Below, piece by piece: positions 25,757 through 35,226 of a stretch of 64,000 bases of DNA. Under the pieces are notes generated by a model that saw only the letters and a program-made list of their open reading frames with translations, was not told where the DNA came from and searched no databases. The position numbers and the translations under genes were made by a program. Source of the stretch: Streptomyces coacervatus (GTDB taxonomy: Bacteria; Actinomycetota; Actinomycetes; Streptomycetales; Streptomycetaceae); assembly GCF_029223485.1 (NCBI RefSeq), contig NZ_JARHTP010000006.1, positions 186,001-250,000 of the forward strand, in the 5' to 3' direction. Position 1 is the stretch's first letter. The number at the start of each line of letters is the position of its first letter.

Positions 25757-28700
25757 GTGAGCTATCTGCGCCTGCCGCACCTGAGCGGTGACCTGTTGTG
25801 CTTCGTGGCCGAGGACGACCTCTGGCTCTCCCCTCTCGACGGCCCGGGCCGCGCCTGGCGCCTCACCGTCGACCGTACGAAGATCGGCCACCCCCGTTTC
25901 TCGCCGGACGGCGACACGATCGCGTACACGAGCTGGCGGAGTCTGGTCCCCGAGATCCATGTCGTGCCGGTGGACGGCGGCCCGGGCAGACAGCTCACCC
26001 ACTGGGGTTCCGCCGACACCCAGGTCTGCGGCTGGACACCCTCTCAGGGAGACAAAGGGGGCACGATCCTCGCCGTCGCCTCCCACGGCGAGCCCTTCTC
26101 CTACTTCACCTGGGCCTACAAGGTCTCCACCGACGGCGACCCGGGCCGCAAGCTCCCCTGGGGCCCGGTCTCCGACATCCAGGTCGCCGAGATCGACGGG
26201 GAACGCAGGACCCTCCTGCTCACGGGCACCCCGCCGCACGAACCGGCCGCCTGGAAGCGGTACCGCGGCGGCGCGACGGGGAGGCTGTGGCTCCACGGCG
26301 AACGACTCCTCGCCGACCTGGAGGGCCACCTCCATTCCCCCATGTTCGTCGGCGGCCGTATCGCCTTCCTCTCCGACCACGAAGGCATCGGCAACCTCTA
26401 CTCCTGCGCCTACGACGGCTCCGACCTGCGGCGCCACACCGACCACGACGCCTTCTACGCCCGCCATGCCGCGAGTGACGGCACCCGGGTGGTGTACCAG
26501 TGCGCCGGCGACCTGTGGATCGTCGACGACCTGGCCGCCGACTCCGAACCGCGCCGCCTGGACGTACGGCTGAGCGGGCCGCGCGCAGGCCGCCGCACGT
26601 ACCAGGTCCCGGCCGCCCAGCACGTGGACGGCATCTCGGTGGACGAGACGGGCCGCGCGAGCGCCGTCGTCGTACGCGGCAGCCTGTACTGGCTCACCCA
26701 CCGGGACGGCCCGGCCCGCACGATCACCGACACGGCCGGTGTACGGGTCCGGCTCCCGGAGATGCTCGGCTCCGTCGGCCAGGTCGCCTATGTGACGGAC
26801 GCGGAGGGCGAGGACGCGGTCGAGATCGCCTACCTACCGCGCGCGACCGGCGATCGCGAGCCGAGGAGGCTCGCCTCGGGCGAACTCGGACGGGTCCTGG
26901 AACTGGTGTCGGACCCGCAGGGCGAACGCCTCGCCATCGCCGCGCACGACGGACGGCTGCTGCTCATCGACGCAACCGAGGACTCCAACGGCGAGGTCAC
27001 CGAACTGATCCACTCGACGAACGGCCCGGTGCGGGACCTGGCCTTCTCGCCGGACGGGGCGTGGCTGACGTGGTCCCATCCGGGCATCGGCCGCTCCCTC
27101 CGCCAGATCAAGATGGCCCGTATTTCCCCGAAGGGAAGTGCGGACCGTCTGATCGTCGATGTGACCAACGGCCGCTTCGAGGACGAGAACCCGGTGTTCA
27201 CGAGGGACGGCCGCTATCTCGCCTTCCTGTCCTGGCGGGGCTTCGACCCGGTCTACGACGTCCACACCGGCGACCTGTCCTTCCCGCTCGGCTGCCGCCC
27301 GTACCTGGTCCCCCTGTCCTCGGCGACCCCCTCCCCCTTCGCACTGACCCCGGAGGGCCGCCCGGCCGCCGGAGGCCTCGACCCGGTGGAGGAAGAGGAG
27401 GGCGACAGCGCGGTGACCGTCGAGGTCGAAGGGCTGGAGAACCGGGTCACCCCCTTCCCGGTCGCCGCCTCCAAGTACTCGGCGCTGTACCCGGTGGCGG
27501 GCGGCGGCCTGGTCTGGCTGCGCTGGCCGATCTCGGGGGCGCTCGGCGAGACGTTCGCCAACCCGGACGACACCACCGGCCGCCCGACCCTCGAACACTT
27601 CAACATCAGCAAGGCGAAAAAGTCCGAACTCCTGGAGCACCTGGACTGGTTCGCACTCAGCGGCGACGGCACTCGCCTGGTCGTGGTCGACGAAGGCGAC
27701 CTGCGAGCCGTCCCCTCCTCCGAATCCGGCGACGGCGACACGACCGTCTGGATCGACCTGCGCCGCATCCTGCACGAGGTCGACCCGGCCGCCGAGTGGC
27801 GCCAGTCGTACGAGGAGGCCGGCCGTCTCATCCGCGCCTACTTCTGGGAGCCGGGGATGTGCGGCATCGACTGGGACGCGGTGCTCGACCAGTACCGCCC
27901 GCTGGTCGAACGGGTCGCGTCCCCCGACGAGTTCGCGGACCTCCTGCGCGAAGTGGTGGGCGAACTGGGCACCTCCCACGCCTACGTCACCGCCGCCCGC
28001 CGCAACGAGGGCCCGCCCCACTACCAGCGCCTGCAGGGCCTGCTGGGCGCCAACTTCGTACACAGGGAGGAGGGTTGGGTGGTCAAGCGGATCCTCCCGG
28101 GCGAGTCCTCGGACTCCAAGGCGCGCTCACCGCTGGCCGGCACGGGCATCAGGGAGGGCGCCGTACTGACCCACGTCGACGGCCGCCCGGTGGACCCGCT
28201 GACCGGCCCGTACCCTCTCCTGGCAGGTGCGGGCGGCACCACGGTCGAGCTCACCTTCACCCCGGCGGAGGGCGAGGCGGGCCGCTCCCGCCGCGTCGCC
28301 GTGGTCCCCCTGACCGACGAACGCCCCCTCCGCTACCAGGACTGGGTGGCCAAACGCCGCGCTGTCGTAAGGGAGTTGAGCGGCGGCCGCTGCGGCTATC
28401 TACACATCCCGGACATGGGCGGCTCGGGCTGGGCCCAGTTCAACAGGGACCTGCGCATGGAGGTGTCGAGACCCGCCCTCATCGTCGACGTACGCGGCAA
28501 CGCAGGCGGCCACATCAGCGAACTGGTCGTGGAAAAACTGACCCGCACGATCCTCGGCTGGGACCTGACGAGAAACGCCCAGCCGGTGTCGTACGCCTCA
28601 AATGCCCCACGAGGCCCGGTAGTTGCGCTCGCAGACGAGGCGACATCCTCCGACGGCGACATGATCACAGCAGCCTTCAAACTCCTCAAACTGGGCCCCG

Positions 28701-29023
28701 TGATCGGCCAGCGCACCTGGGGCGGAGTGGTCGGCATGACCGGCCGCCACCGCCTCGGCGACGGCACGATCATCACGGTCCCCATGAACGCGGCCTGGTT
28801 CGACGCATACGGCTGGGGCGTCGAGAACCACGGCGTGACACCGGATTTGGAGATCCTCCGCACCCCCCTGGACTGGGCAGAGGGCAGACACGCCCAACTC
28901 GACGACGCAGTCCAGTTGGCAGTGGACCTCCTGGAGACCAACCCTCCGGCCACACCGCCGGATTACAGCAATGTCCCGGACCGTTCACGTCCCAAACTCC
29001 CGCCGAGGGCAACCCCCTCTTAA
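25757..29023 (+). CDS. tricorn protease homologue (S41 family)
   Basis: This 1088-residue cytoplasmic protease has beta-propeller repeats (about 1-320 and 320-650), a PDZ-like domain (about 765-850: VVKRILPGES, GAVLTHVDGRPVDPLTG) and an S41 catalytic core. With the GTG start at 25757, catalytic residues fall at Ser965 (TSSDGD) and Glu1023 (ENHGVTPD), with His741 in GTSHAY, close to the archaeal tricorn residues. GNAGGH forms the oxyanion region. It would cut peptides left by the proteasome. The N-terminus SYLRLPHLSGDLLCFVAEDDL is the family norm; a TTG at 25736 is an alternative start. Its stop codon lies within a dispersed repeat. Confidence 0.9.
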   Translation: MSYLRLPHLSGDLLCFVAEDDLWLSPLDGPGRAWRLTVDRTKIGHPRFSPDGDTIAYTSWRSLVPEIHVVPVDGGPGRQLTHWGSADTQVCGWTPSQGDKGGTILAVASHGEPFSYFTWAYKVSTDGDPGRKLPWGPVSDIQVAEIDGERRTLLLTGTPPHEPAAWKRYRGGATGRLWLHGERLLADLEGHLHSPMFVGGRIAFLSDHEGIGNLYSCAYDGSDLRRHTDHDAFYARHAASDGTRVVYQCAGDLWIVDDLAADSEPRRLDVRLSGPRAGRRTYQVPAAQHVDGISVDETGRASAVVVRGSLYWLTHRDGPARTITDTAGVRVRLPEMLGSVGQVAYVTDAEGEDAVEIAYLPRATGDREPRRLASGELGRVLELVSDPQGERLAIAAHDGRLLLIDATEDSNGEVTELIHSTNGPVRDLAFSPDGAWLTWSHPGIGRSLRQIKMARISPKGSADRLIVDVTNGRFEDENPVFTRDGRYLAFLSWRGFDPVYDVHTGDLSFPLGCRPYLVPLSSATPSPFALTPEGRPAAGGLDPVEEEEGDSAVTVEVEGLENRVTPFPVAASKYSALYPVAGGGLVWLRWPISGALGETFANPDDTTGRPTLEHFNISKAKKSELLEHLDWFALSGDGTRLVVVDEGDLRAVPSSESGDGDTTVWIDLRRILHEVDPAAEWRQSYEEAGRLIRAYFWEPGMCGIDWDAVLDQYRPLVERVASPDEFADLLREVVGELGTSHAYVTAARRNEGPPHYQRLQGLLGANFVHREEGWVVKRILPGESSDSKARSPLAGTGIREGAVLTHVDGRPVDPLTGPYPLLAGAGGTTVELTFTPAEGEAGRSRRVAVVPLTDERPLRYQDWVAKRRAVVRELSGGRCGYLHIPDMGGSGWAQFNRDLRMEVSRPALIVDVRGNAGGHISELVVEKLTRTILGWDLTRNAQPVSYASNAPRGPVVALADEATSSDGDMITAAFKLLKLGPVIGQRTWGGVVGMTGRHRLGDGTIITVPMNAAWFDAYGWGVENHGVTPDLEILRTPLDWAEGRHAQLDDAVQLAVDLLETNPPATPPDYSNVPDRSRPKLPPRATPS

Positions 29024-29050
29024 GGGGCGCGGGGAACTGCGCGACAAGCC
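29013..29050. repeat. dispersed repeat copy 2, overlapping the tricorn stop codon
   Basis: The segment includes TTAAGGGGCGCGGGGAACTG and GCGCGACAAGCC, matching the first part of the elements at 15957 and 57826. The tricorn TAA stop (29021-29023) lies inside it, so the last residues and stop of that gene may have come from the repeat. Downstream to 29097 is Pro/His-like sequence with no gene. Confidence 0.6.
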
Positions 29051-29097
29051 CCCACAAACCCGCACCCGAAAACGCACCCAAAAATCGTCAACGCAAA

Positions 29098-29130
29098 AGT
29101 GGGGTGCCCCAAAACACAGGGCACCCCACT
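29098..29130. terminator. bidirectional hairpin terminator
   Basis: AGTGGGGTGCCC (29098-29109) and GGGCACCCCACT (29119-29130) make a 12-bp perfect stem with a 9-base A-rich loop, between the convergent tricorn and small hydrophilic protein genes. Confidence 0.8.
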
Positions 29131-29157
29131 CTCACCGGCTAAAGCCAAGCGCAGCGG

Positions 29158-29343
29158 CTACGCGTCATAGTCCTGGTCAAACCGGTCCTGCTCCTCCTGC
29201 TGGAGCCGCCGCGTCTCCTCATCCATCCGCTCCTGGCCCTGCCGGCCACGCTGCTGACCCTGCTCACGACCCTGCTGGGCCTTCTGCCTGGCCTGCTCCT
29301 GCCGCTTCTGCGACTCGTCCTGGAACTTGTCCTTCATACCCAT
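29158..29343 (-). CDS. small Gln/Glu/Arg-rich coiled-coil protein
   Basis: This 61-residue protein is almost all charged or glutamine residues (MGMKDKFQDESQKRQEQARQ and on, ending DQDYDA) and should be one long helix or disordered. No hydrophobic segment or catalytic motif is present. Similar small proteins are common in Streptomyces, but I know of no function. GGGAG lies 11 bases upstream of ATG 29343. The terminator follows directly. Confidence 0.7.
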   Translation of the reverse strand: MGMKDKFQDESQKRQEQARQKAQQGREQGQQRGRQGQERMDEETRRLQQEEQDRFDQDYDA

Positions 29344-29431
29344 GTGGGTTCACTCCCGTAGTGGGTGGGGGGAAGGCCCTCGACCGGGCCCCGACCCAGA
29401 TTCACACGGCCCACCACGGCGCGCATTTCGA

Positions 29432-30316
29432 TCAACTACGGTGCGTAGCGCGGGACTCCTCGTCCGCCGCCCCACCTGCACCGACGAGCCCCGACCGCAT
29501 GCCCTCCAAGCGTGCCCCGAAGCGCTGCATCTCCCGTTGCCCCACCGTCCCGATGAGCCCCGGCAGATACCCCCGCACGCCCTGCATCCCGCGCAGCCAC
29601 CACTGCCCGTACACATGGCTGGAGCGCCGCTCGATCCCGGCCACGATCCGGTCGACGGCCGGCCCCAGCGGATACGTCTTGTTGGACGGCCACGGCAGCC
29701 GCTGCCGCAGCTCCCGCATGACCTCGTCCTGATCGGCACCCCGCACCATGTCGGTGTCGGTCCACGACAGATAACCGACCCCGACCCGTACGCCCTTGTA
29801 CCCGACCTCGGCCCGCAGACTGTGCGCGTACGCCTCCACACCGGACTTGGAGGCGCAGTACGCGCTCATCATCGGCGCCGGAGTCATCGCGGCGAGGGAG
29901 GCGATCTGCAGCAGATACCCCCGGCTCTCCATCAGAACAGGCAGGAAAGCACGGGCAGTTACCGCGGACCCGATCAGATTCACCTCGATGACGCGCCGCC
30001 AGGCCTCCGGATCGGAGTCCACGAAAGGCCCGCCCGTCGCCACACCCGCATTGGCGACGACGATGTCGACCTTCCCGAACCGCTCCTTGACCTCCCGCGC
30101 CACCCGGGCCATCGCCTGATGGTCCGTCACATCGGCGTACCAGTGGTCACTGTCGCTGTGCAGCCGCTCCGAGACCTGCTTGAGGGCGTCCGGCTCCAGC
30201 CCCACCAGCGCCACCTTGGCTCCCCGCGCCGACAGCTTCCGCGCCAGCAGCTCACCGACCCCGCGTGCGGCGCCCGTGACGACGGCGACCTGTCCTTCGA
30301 GGCTGACCTTGCTCAT
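29432..30316 (-). CDS. short-chain dehydrogenase/reductase
   Basis: This 294-residue enzyme has the cofactor motif TGAARGVGE (residues 15-23), NAG in VVANAGVA, catalytic Ser in QIASLAAM and YxxxK as YCASK. A C-terminal extension of ~60 residues (PWPSNKTYPLGPAVDRIVAGIE and on) may associate with membranes. It is the third gene of the monooxygenase-hydrolase-SDR operon, overlapping the hydrolase by 4 bases, and may act on an alcohol or ketone made by them. Confidence 0.86.
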   Translation of the reverse strand: MSKVSLEGQVAVVTGAARGVGELLARKLSARGAKVALVGLEPDALKQVSERLHSDSDHWYADVTDHQAMARVAREVKERFGKVDIVVANAGVATGGPFVDSDPEAWRRVIEVNLIGSAVTARAFLPVLMESRGYLLQIASLAAMTPAPMMSAYCASKSGVEAYAHSLRAEVGYKGVRVGVGYLSWTDTDMVRGADQDEVMRELRQRLPWPSNKTYPLGPAVDRIVAGIERRSSHVYGQWWLRGMQGVRGYLPGLIGTVGQREMQRFGARLEGMRSGLVGAGGAADEESRATHRS

Positions 30317-31239
30317 GCACCCTCCTTGATCGTGCCGATCGTTGTGTACGTCGCCACGAGCTCCCGGATCCGGCCGCTGACCAGCTCGGGCGCCTCGACC
30401 GGGGTCATATGGCCGAGCCCCGGCAGCTCGGTCGCGCCCACACAGTTCGGCAGCGCGGCGATCAGCGCCCGCGCCTGCACGGGCGGCGTGAGCCGGTCCG
30501 CCGTACCGACGACGACGGCCGTCGGCACCCTCAACTCCCGTACGCCATGGTCGAGATCGAGCAGAGCGAGCACCTGCGACCAGGCGTGCCGCACCTTGCG
30601 CGGACACGCGTGCACGATCCGCGCGCACGCCTCCACCATGTGCGGCGCCGAACCCGGCCCCATCGTCCCGTACTTGAGAATCCGCCGCGCAACGGGCGTG
30701 ACCGGCCCGAGCGGCGCCCGCGCCCCGAGGATGTGCCCGGTCAGCCAGGTCCGCAGCCGCCCGGGCCCGAGGGGTACGACGGTCGACTCGGCGACCAGCC
30801 GCGACGAGCCGGTGCTGCACAGCAGTACGGCCACCGCATGCTCCCGGAAGCCGGGCCGCTCGGCCGCCGCCATCACCGTCATGCCACCCATGGAGTGCCC
30901 GGCGATCACTGCCTTCTCGCCCGGCGCGAGGGTCGCCTCCAGTACGGCTTCGAGGTCGTCGGCGAGAGCGTCCGTACCGTAGGCCGGGCCCGCCGGACTG
31001 CGTCCGTGGCCGCGCTGGTCGTAGGCGATGACACGGTGGTCGGCGGCCAGGTCCCGTATCTGCGCGGCCCAGAAGGCGGTGGAGCAGGTCCAGCCGTGGG
31101 CGAGGACCACGGCGGGCGCGCTCTCGGGCCCGTGCACCTCGACGTGCAGCCGGGCGCCGTCGGCCGAGACGGCGACGAGTTCGCGGACGGGGGCGGGCGG
31201 GGCGTAGGGCCCGGACTTGACGTGCATGAGCCGGCTCAC
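30313..31239 (-). CDS. alpha/beta hydrolase
   Basis: This 308-residue enzyme has the oxyanion motif AHGWTCS, nucleophile elbow GHSMGG, an acid near VVGTADRLTPP and a terminal His in GLGHMTPVEAP. The GTG at 31239 overlaps the monooxygenase stop by the GTGA arrangement; ATG 31227 is an alternative. It sits between a Baeyer-Villiger-type monooxygenase and an SDR, so an ester produced by the former is a plausible substrate. Confidence 0.86.
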   Translation of the reverse strand: MSRLMHVKSGPYAPPAPVRELVAVSADGARLHVEVHGPESAPAVVLAHGWTCSTAFWAAQIRDLAADHRVIAYDQRGHGRSPAGPAYGTDALADDLEAVLEATLAPGEKAVIAGHSMGGMTVMAAAERPGFREHAVAVLLCSTGSSRLVAESTVVPLGPGRLRTWLTGHILGARAPLGPVTPVARRILKYGTMGPGSAPHMVEACARIVHACPRKVRHAWSQVLALLDLDHGVRELRVPTAVVVGTADRLTPPVQARALIAALPNCVGATELPGLGHMTPVEAPELVSGRIRELVATYTTIGTIKEGA

Positions 31240-32759
31240 GCGTCCACCTCCACGCTCTTGTCCACCTTGTCCGCACTCTCGGCAGGCACTCGGAGGAGTT
31301 CGTACTCGGCGAGGTCCACCCGCCGCGTGGCCCGCCGGAACTCGGTGGTCGTACCGGGCCAGATGGTGGTGTTACGGCCGCTCGGGTCGAGGTACCAGCT
31401 GGTGCAGCCGCCGGTGTTCCACACGGTGCGCTTCATGCGCTCCTGGACGCGCGCATTCCATGCGGCGACGGCGCCGGGCCGGGCGTCGAGGGCCGCCCGA
31501 CCACCCAGGACGTTGAGTTGCCGTACAAAATCGGCCATGTAGTTGAGCTGCGACTCGATCATCAAAATCATGGACGAGTTCCCGAGCCCGGTGTTGGGCC
31601 CGATGATGGTCATCCAGTTGGGGAACCCGGCCGCGGACGCGCCCCGCAGCGACTCCATCCCGCCCTTCCAGGCCTCGGCGAGGGTCTTGCCCTCCGCCCC
31701 GACCACCCGCTCGGCGATCGGCATGTCGGTGACATGGAACCCCGTACCGAAGATGATCGCGTCGACCTCGGCCTCGCTCCCGTCGGCGGCGACGACGGTG
31801 GACCCGCGGATCTCACTCAACCCACTGGCCACGACATCCACATTGGGCCGGGCGAGCGCCGGATAGTAGGTGCTGCTCAGCAGGATCCGCTTGCAGCCGA
31901 TGCGGTAGTCGGGGGTGAGCTTGGCGCGCAGGGCCGGGTCCTTGATGGCCCGCGCCATGTTCCGCTTGGCCAACTGCTCCACGAAACCGAGCTCGTCGGG
32001 GTGCTTGGTGAATGCCTGGACCTGCAACTCCCGCATCCCCCACAGCAGTCCGCGGCGGGCTTGCGTGGTGAAGGGCAGCGCGCGGTGCAGCGCCCGCTCG
32101 GCGCCGGAGATGGCGCGGTCGACGCGGGGCATGACCCACGGCGGGGTGCGCTGGAAGAGCGTGAGCCGGTCGACCTGCGGCTGAAGGGCGGGCACGATCT
32201 GGATGGCCGACGCGCCCGTCCCCACCATCGCGACGCGCTTGCCGCGCAGGTCGTAGTCGTGGTCCCAGCGGGCGGAGTGGAAGATCTGACCGGGAAAGGA
32301 GTCGAGCCCGGGGATCTCGGGGATCTTCGGGTCGGACAGCGGCCCGGTCGCGGAAACGACGATGTCCGCGGAGAGCGAACCGCTACTGGTCTCGATCTCC
32401 CACCGCAGCTTCTCGCTGTCCCAGGTCATCATCTTCACTTCGGAGTCGAAGCGGATGTGGGGCCGCAGATGGAAGACATCCGTGACGTGCTCCAGGTAGG
32501 CACGGATGTGCTCCTGCCCGGAGAAGGTGCGCGGCCAGTCGGGATTGGGCGCGAAGGAGAACGAGTACAGGTGCGAGGGCACGTCGCACGCACACCCGGG
32601 ATAACTGTTGTCGCGCCAGGTACCGCCCACACTGTCGGCCCGTTCCAGTACGACGAAGTCGGTGACCCCTTCGCGCCGCAGCCGCACGGCGGCGCCCAGC
32701 CCGCCGAACCCGGACCCGATCACCGCCACCCGCACATGCTCGTGTTCGTGCTCGGCCAT
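31236..32759 (-). CDS. flavin monooxygenase (Baeyer-Villiger type)
   Basis: This 507-residue FAD/NADPH enzyme has GSGFGGLGAAVRL for FAD (residues 14-26), a second GTGASAIQ dinucleotide site, and FPGQIFHSARWD, close to the Baeyer-Villiger fingerprint FxGxxxHxxxW. It converts ketones to esters or hydroxylates substrates in known relatives. It heads the leftward operon with a hydrolase and an SDR, the same gene types and order as the Mycobacterium mymA-lipR-sadH set involved in envelope lipids. A MerR gene is divergent. Confidence 0.88.
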   Translation of the reverse strand: MAEHEHEHVRVAVIGSGFGGLGAAVRLRREGVTDFVVLERADSVGGTWRDNSYPGCACDVPSHLYSFSFAPNPDWPRTFSGQEHIRAYLEHVTDVFHLRPHIRFDSEVKMMTWDSEKLRWEIETSSGSLSADIVVSATGPLSDPKIPEIPGLDSFPGQIFHSARWDHDYDLRGKRVAMVGTGASAIQIVPALQPQVDRLTLFQRTPPWVMPRVDRAISGAERALHRALPFTTQARRGLLWGMRELQVQAFTKHPDELGFVEQLAKRNMARAIKDPALRAKLTPDYRIGCKRILLSSTYYPALARPNVDVVASGLSEIRGSTVVAADGSEAEVDAIIFGTGFHVTDMPIAERVVGAEGKTLAEAWKGGMESLRGASAAGFPNWMTIIGPNTGLGNSSMILMIESQLNYMADFVRQLNVLGGRAALDARPGAVAAWNARVQERMKRTVWNTGGCTSWYLDPSGRNTTIWPGTTTEFRRATRRVDLAEYELLRVPAESADKVDKSVEVDA

Positions 32760-32792
32760 CCCGTAGCCTCCACGCCTCACTCTTCGGACTCT

Positions 32793-32808
32793 GCCAGTGA
32801 ACACTGGC
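32793..32808. promoter_or_regulatory. palindrome between monooxygenase operon and MerR gene
   Basis: GCCAGTGAACACTGGC has perfect 7-bp arms around two bases. It lies between the divergent monooxygenase and MerR genes (34 bases from the former). MerR proteins bind such dyads between -35 and -10; a clear promoter was not seen, so the role is inferred. Confidence 0.6.
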
Positions 32809-32895
32809 GCAATGGGGAGCGTAGAGCAGCTCCGTACCGATGGGTAGGGGGCGGAGGCAAGGAAAGTTACCGCTGGTACAACATAGGCTGCGACC

Positions 32896-33573
32896 GTGAC
32901 CGAGAAGCGCGAGTACCGCATGGAGGAAGTGGCCCGGCTGGCCGGCATCACGGTGCGCACCCTGCGCTTCTACCGCGAACGCAAACTGATCCCGCCGCCC
33001 CGCCGAGAGGGCCGTATCGCCTGGTACGACGACCACCACCTGGCCCGCCTGCACACGATCTCGGCACTCCTGGAACGCGGCCACACCCTCAGCGGCATCG
33101 CGGAACTGGCGGAGGCCCTCGACCACGGCCGCGACGTCGCCGACGTCCTCGGCGTGACACCGACGGAGGAGGAACCGGTCCGCCTCACCCCCGAGGAACT
33201 CGCCGCCCGCTTCGAGGGCGAGGTCACCCCCGAGAACCTCGGGGCCGCCATGGACCTCGGCTACCTCGGCACCGACGGCGACGAGATCGTCCACATCAGC
33301 CGCCGCCTCCTGGACGTCTCCTCGGCCCTGGTCCGCGAGGGCATCCCCCTCGCGGAGGTCCTGGCAGCAGCCAAACAGGTACGGGAACACGTGGACGACC
33401 TGGCGGAGATGTTCGCCGAACTGGTCCTGCGCCACGCCGCCGAGGAGGACCTGCAGCGGCTGCGGCCACTGGCGCGGAGCGTGGTGGAGGCGGAACTTTC
33501 GCTGGCACTGGACCGGCGCCTGCGAAAGCAGAACCAGAAGACGGACCAGAGGACGGACCAGAGGACGGACTAG
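32896..33573 (+). CDS. MerR family regulator
   Basis: This 225-residue protein has a MerR HTH (YRMEEVARLAGITVRTLRFYRERKLIPPP, residues 7-35) and wing, then a helical effector region of unknown ligand. The C-terminus ends with repeated KTDQRTDQRTD. It lacks the Cys set of metal sensors. The GTG start is 137 bases from the divergent monooxygenase gene, which it probably controls. It overlaps the convergent xth gene end by 4 bases. Confidence 0.86.
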   Translation: MTEKREYRMEEVARLAGITVRTLRFYRERKLIPPPRREGRIAWYDDHHLARLHTISALLERGHTLSGIAELAEALDHGRDVADVLGVTPTEEEPVRLTPEELAARFEGEVTPENLGAAMDLGYLGTDGDEIVHISRRLLDVSSALVREGIPLAEVLAAAKQVREHVDDLAEMFAELVLRHAAEEDLQRLRPLARSVVEAELSLALDRRLRKQNQKTDQRTDQRTD

Positions 33574-34373
33574 AGGTCGTACACCACCGTCACAGGCGCA
33601 TGGTCCGACCACCGCTCCTCATGCGTGGCGGCCCGCTCGACGTAGCCCTTGACGGCCTTGGCGGCCAGCCGGGGCGTCGAGACGTGGTAGTCGATGCGCC
33701 AGCCGCTGTCATTGTCGAAGGCCCGCCCCCGGTACGACCACCACGAGTACGGCCCCTCCGCATCGGGATGCAGGGCTCGTACGACATCGACGTACCCCCC
33801 GTCCTCCGCATCGAAGACCCGCCCCAGCCACTCCCGCTCCTCCGGCAGGAACCCGGAGTTCTTCTGGTTCCCCCGCCAGTTCTTGAGGTCGGCCTGCTGG
33901 TGGGCGATGTTCCAGTCGCCGCAGACGACCACCTCGCGCCCGTCGGCGGCGGCCCGCTCCCGCAGCGCTTTCAGATGCACGAGGAAGTCGCCCATGAAGC
34001 GGATCTTCTCGTCCTGGCGCTCGGTGCCGACCTCGCCGGAGGGCAGGTACAGGGAGGCGACCGTGACACCCGGCAGGTCGACCTCGACGTACCGCCCGCT
34101 GGTCTCGAACTCGGCAGCCCCGAAGCCGACTTGGATGCGGTCGGGCTCCCGGCGGGTGTAGAGGGAGACACCGGCGCGGCCCTTGGCGGCGGCGGGCGCG
34201 TGCACGACATGCCAGCCGTCGGGCGTGCGCACATGCTCGGGCAGCTGCTGCGGCTCGGCGCGCACCTCCTGCAGGCAGAGCACATCGGCGGAGGTGCCGG
34301 CGAGCCACTCCACGAAGCCCTTCTTCGCGGCGGCACGCAGTCCATTGACATTGACGGAGGTCACAGTGAGCAC
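33570..34373 (-). CDS. xth: exodeoxyribonuclease III (AP endonuclease)
   Basis: This 267-residue DNA repair enzyme of the EEP fold has NVNGLRAA near the start, LCLQEVRAEP, VVCGDWNIAHQ and SDHAPVTVVYDL at the end, matching metal-binding and catalytic Asn, Glu, Asp and His residues. It cuts at abasic sites and degrades 3' ends. The GTG at 34373 gives the family start VLTVTSVNVNG; no clear ribosome site is seen, so it may be leaderless or start slightly upstream. Confidence 0.9.
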   Translation of the reverse strand: MLTVTSVNVNGLRAAAKKGFVEWLAGTSADVLCLQEVRAEPQQLPEHVRTPDGWHVVHAPAAAKGRAGVSLYTRREPDRIQVGFGAAEFETSGRYVEVDLPGVTVASLYLPSGEVGTERQDEKIRFMGDFLVHLKALRERAAADGREVVVCGDWNIAHQQADLKNWRGNQKNSGFLPEEREWLGRVFDAEDGGYVDVVRALHPDAEGPYSWWSYRGRAFDNDSGWRIDYHVSTPRLAAKAVKGYVERAATHEERWSDHAPVTVVYDL

Positions 34374-34441
34374 GCGGGCACGATACCGGCACACTGGACG
34401 GAGCCCCGACCCGCCGTCTGCATAGGTGTACGATCTTCGAC

Positions 34442-34924
34442 ATGAATATACGCCGTGTCTCCTTCGACCACCCGGACGCCGTCAAGCTGAACGACCAGGT
34501 CCAGGCCGAATACCACGAGCGCTACGGCGACGGCGGGGACGCCACGTCCCTGGACCCGGCGGACTTCGACCCGCCGAACGGCGTGTACTTCATCGCATAC
34601 GACGAGAACGACAGCCCCGTGGCCACCGGCGGCTGGCGCAGCCAGGACACGAACGGCGAGGGCAACGTCGACGGGGACGCCGAGCTCAAGCGAATGTACG
34701 TGGTGGAGGCGGCCCGTGGCCGCGGCCTCGCCCGGCGCATCCTGGCCGCCCTGGAGGAGGACGCCCGCGCGGCCGGCCGGATACGGATGGTCCTGGAGAC
34801 GGGCACCAAGCAGCCGGAGGCCATAGCCCTTTACACCTCCAGCGGATACGAGCCCTGCGAGAAGTTCGGCTACTACCGCTCGTACGACGACAGCCGCTGC
34901 TTCGCGAAGCCGCTCGGTTCCTGA
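34442..34924 (+). CDS. GNAT family N-acetyltransferase
   Basis: This 160-residue enzyme has the acetyl-CoA motif LKRMYVVEAARGRGLARRIL (RGRGLA, residues 91-96 region) and a terminal YxxCEKFGYYRSYDDSRCFAKPL. It acetylates an amine; substrate unknown. It starts with MNIRRVSFDHPD from ATG 34442. The gene is divergent from xth. Confidence 0.85.
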   Translation: MNIRRVSFDHPDAVKLNDQVQAEYHERYGDGGDATSLDPADFDPPNGVYFIAYDENDSPVATGGWRSQDTNGEGNVDGDAELKRMYVVEAARGRGLARRILAALEEDARAAGRIRMVLETGTKQPEAIALYTSSGYEPCEKFGYYRSYDDSRCFAKPLGS

Positions 34925-34985
34925 CGAGCGGCCGTCCCAACTCGGCCTGCGGTACACGCCGGTGGCGCGGGACGGGGAACAACGC

Positions 34986-35023
34986 AAAGATCCCGCCCGA
35001 TCAACCGATCGGACGGGATCTTT
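34986..35023. terminator. bidirectional hairpin terminator
   Basis: A 17-bp stem with one mismatch (left arm starts AAAGATCCCG at 34986, right arm ends CGGGATCTTT at 35023) has a 4-base loop. It lies between the GNAT gene and the convergent tRNA gene and also ends in TTT. Confidence 0.85.
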
Positions 35024-35060
35024 CCAACTCCCCCGAGTCTCCTCGGGTTAGTTGTTGCGG

Positions 35061-35134
35061 TGGACCTGAGGGGATTTGAACCCCTGGCCCCCTCGATGCG
35101 AACGAGGTGCGCTACCGGACTGCGCCACAGGCCC
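35061..35134 (-). tRNA. tRNA-Ala (anticodon CGC)
   Basis: The minus strand folds as a complete cloverleaf of 74 bases. The acceptor stem is GGGCCTG/CAGGTCC with one G-U pair, the anticodon stem is CCTCG/CGAGG around the loop TTCGCAT (anticodon CGC, reading GCG), and the T arm is AGGGG-TTCGAAT-CCCCT. CCA is not encoded in full (ACC then G). Confidence 0.93.
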
Positions 35135-35226
35135 TTGCAACGAGTGAAACTCTAGCACCCCGATCCGCGTGCTTGGAAATCCGTTCCCGCCCCGCCGCGG
35201 AGGCAGCGGCACAGGTGGGCGGGGTG

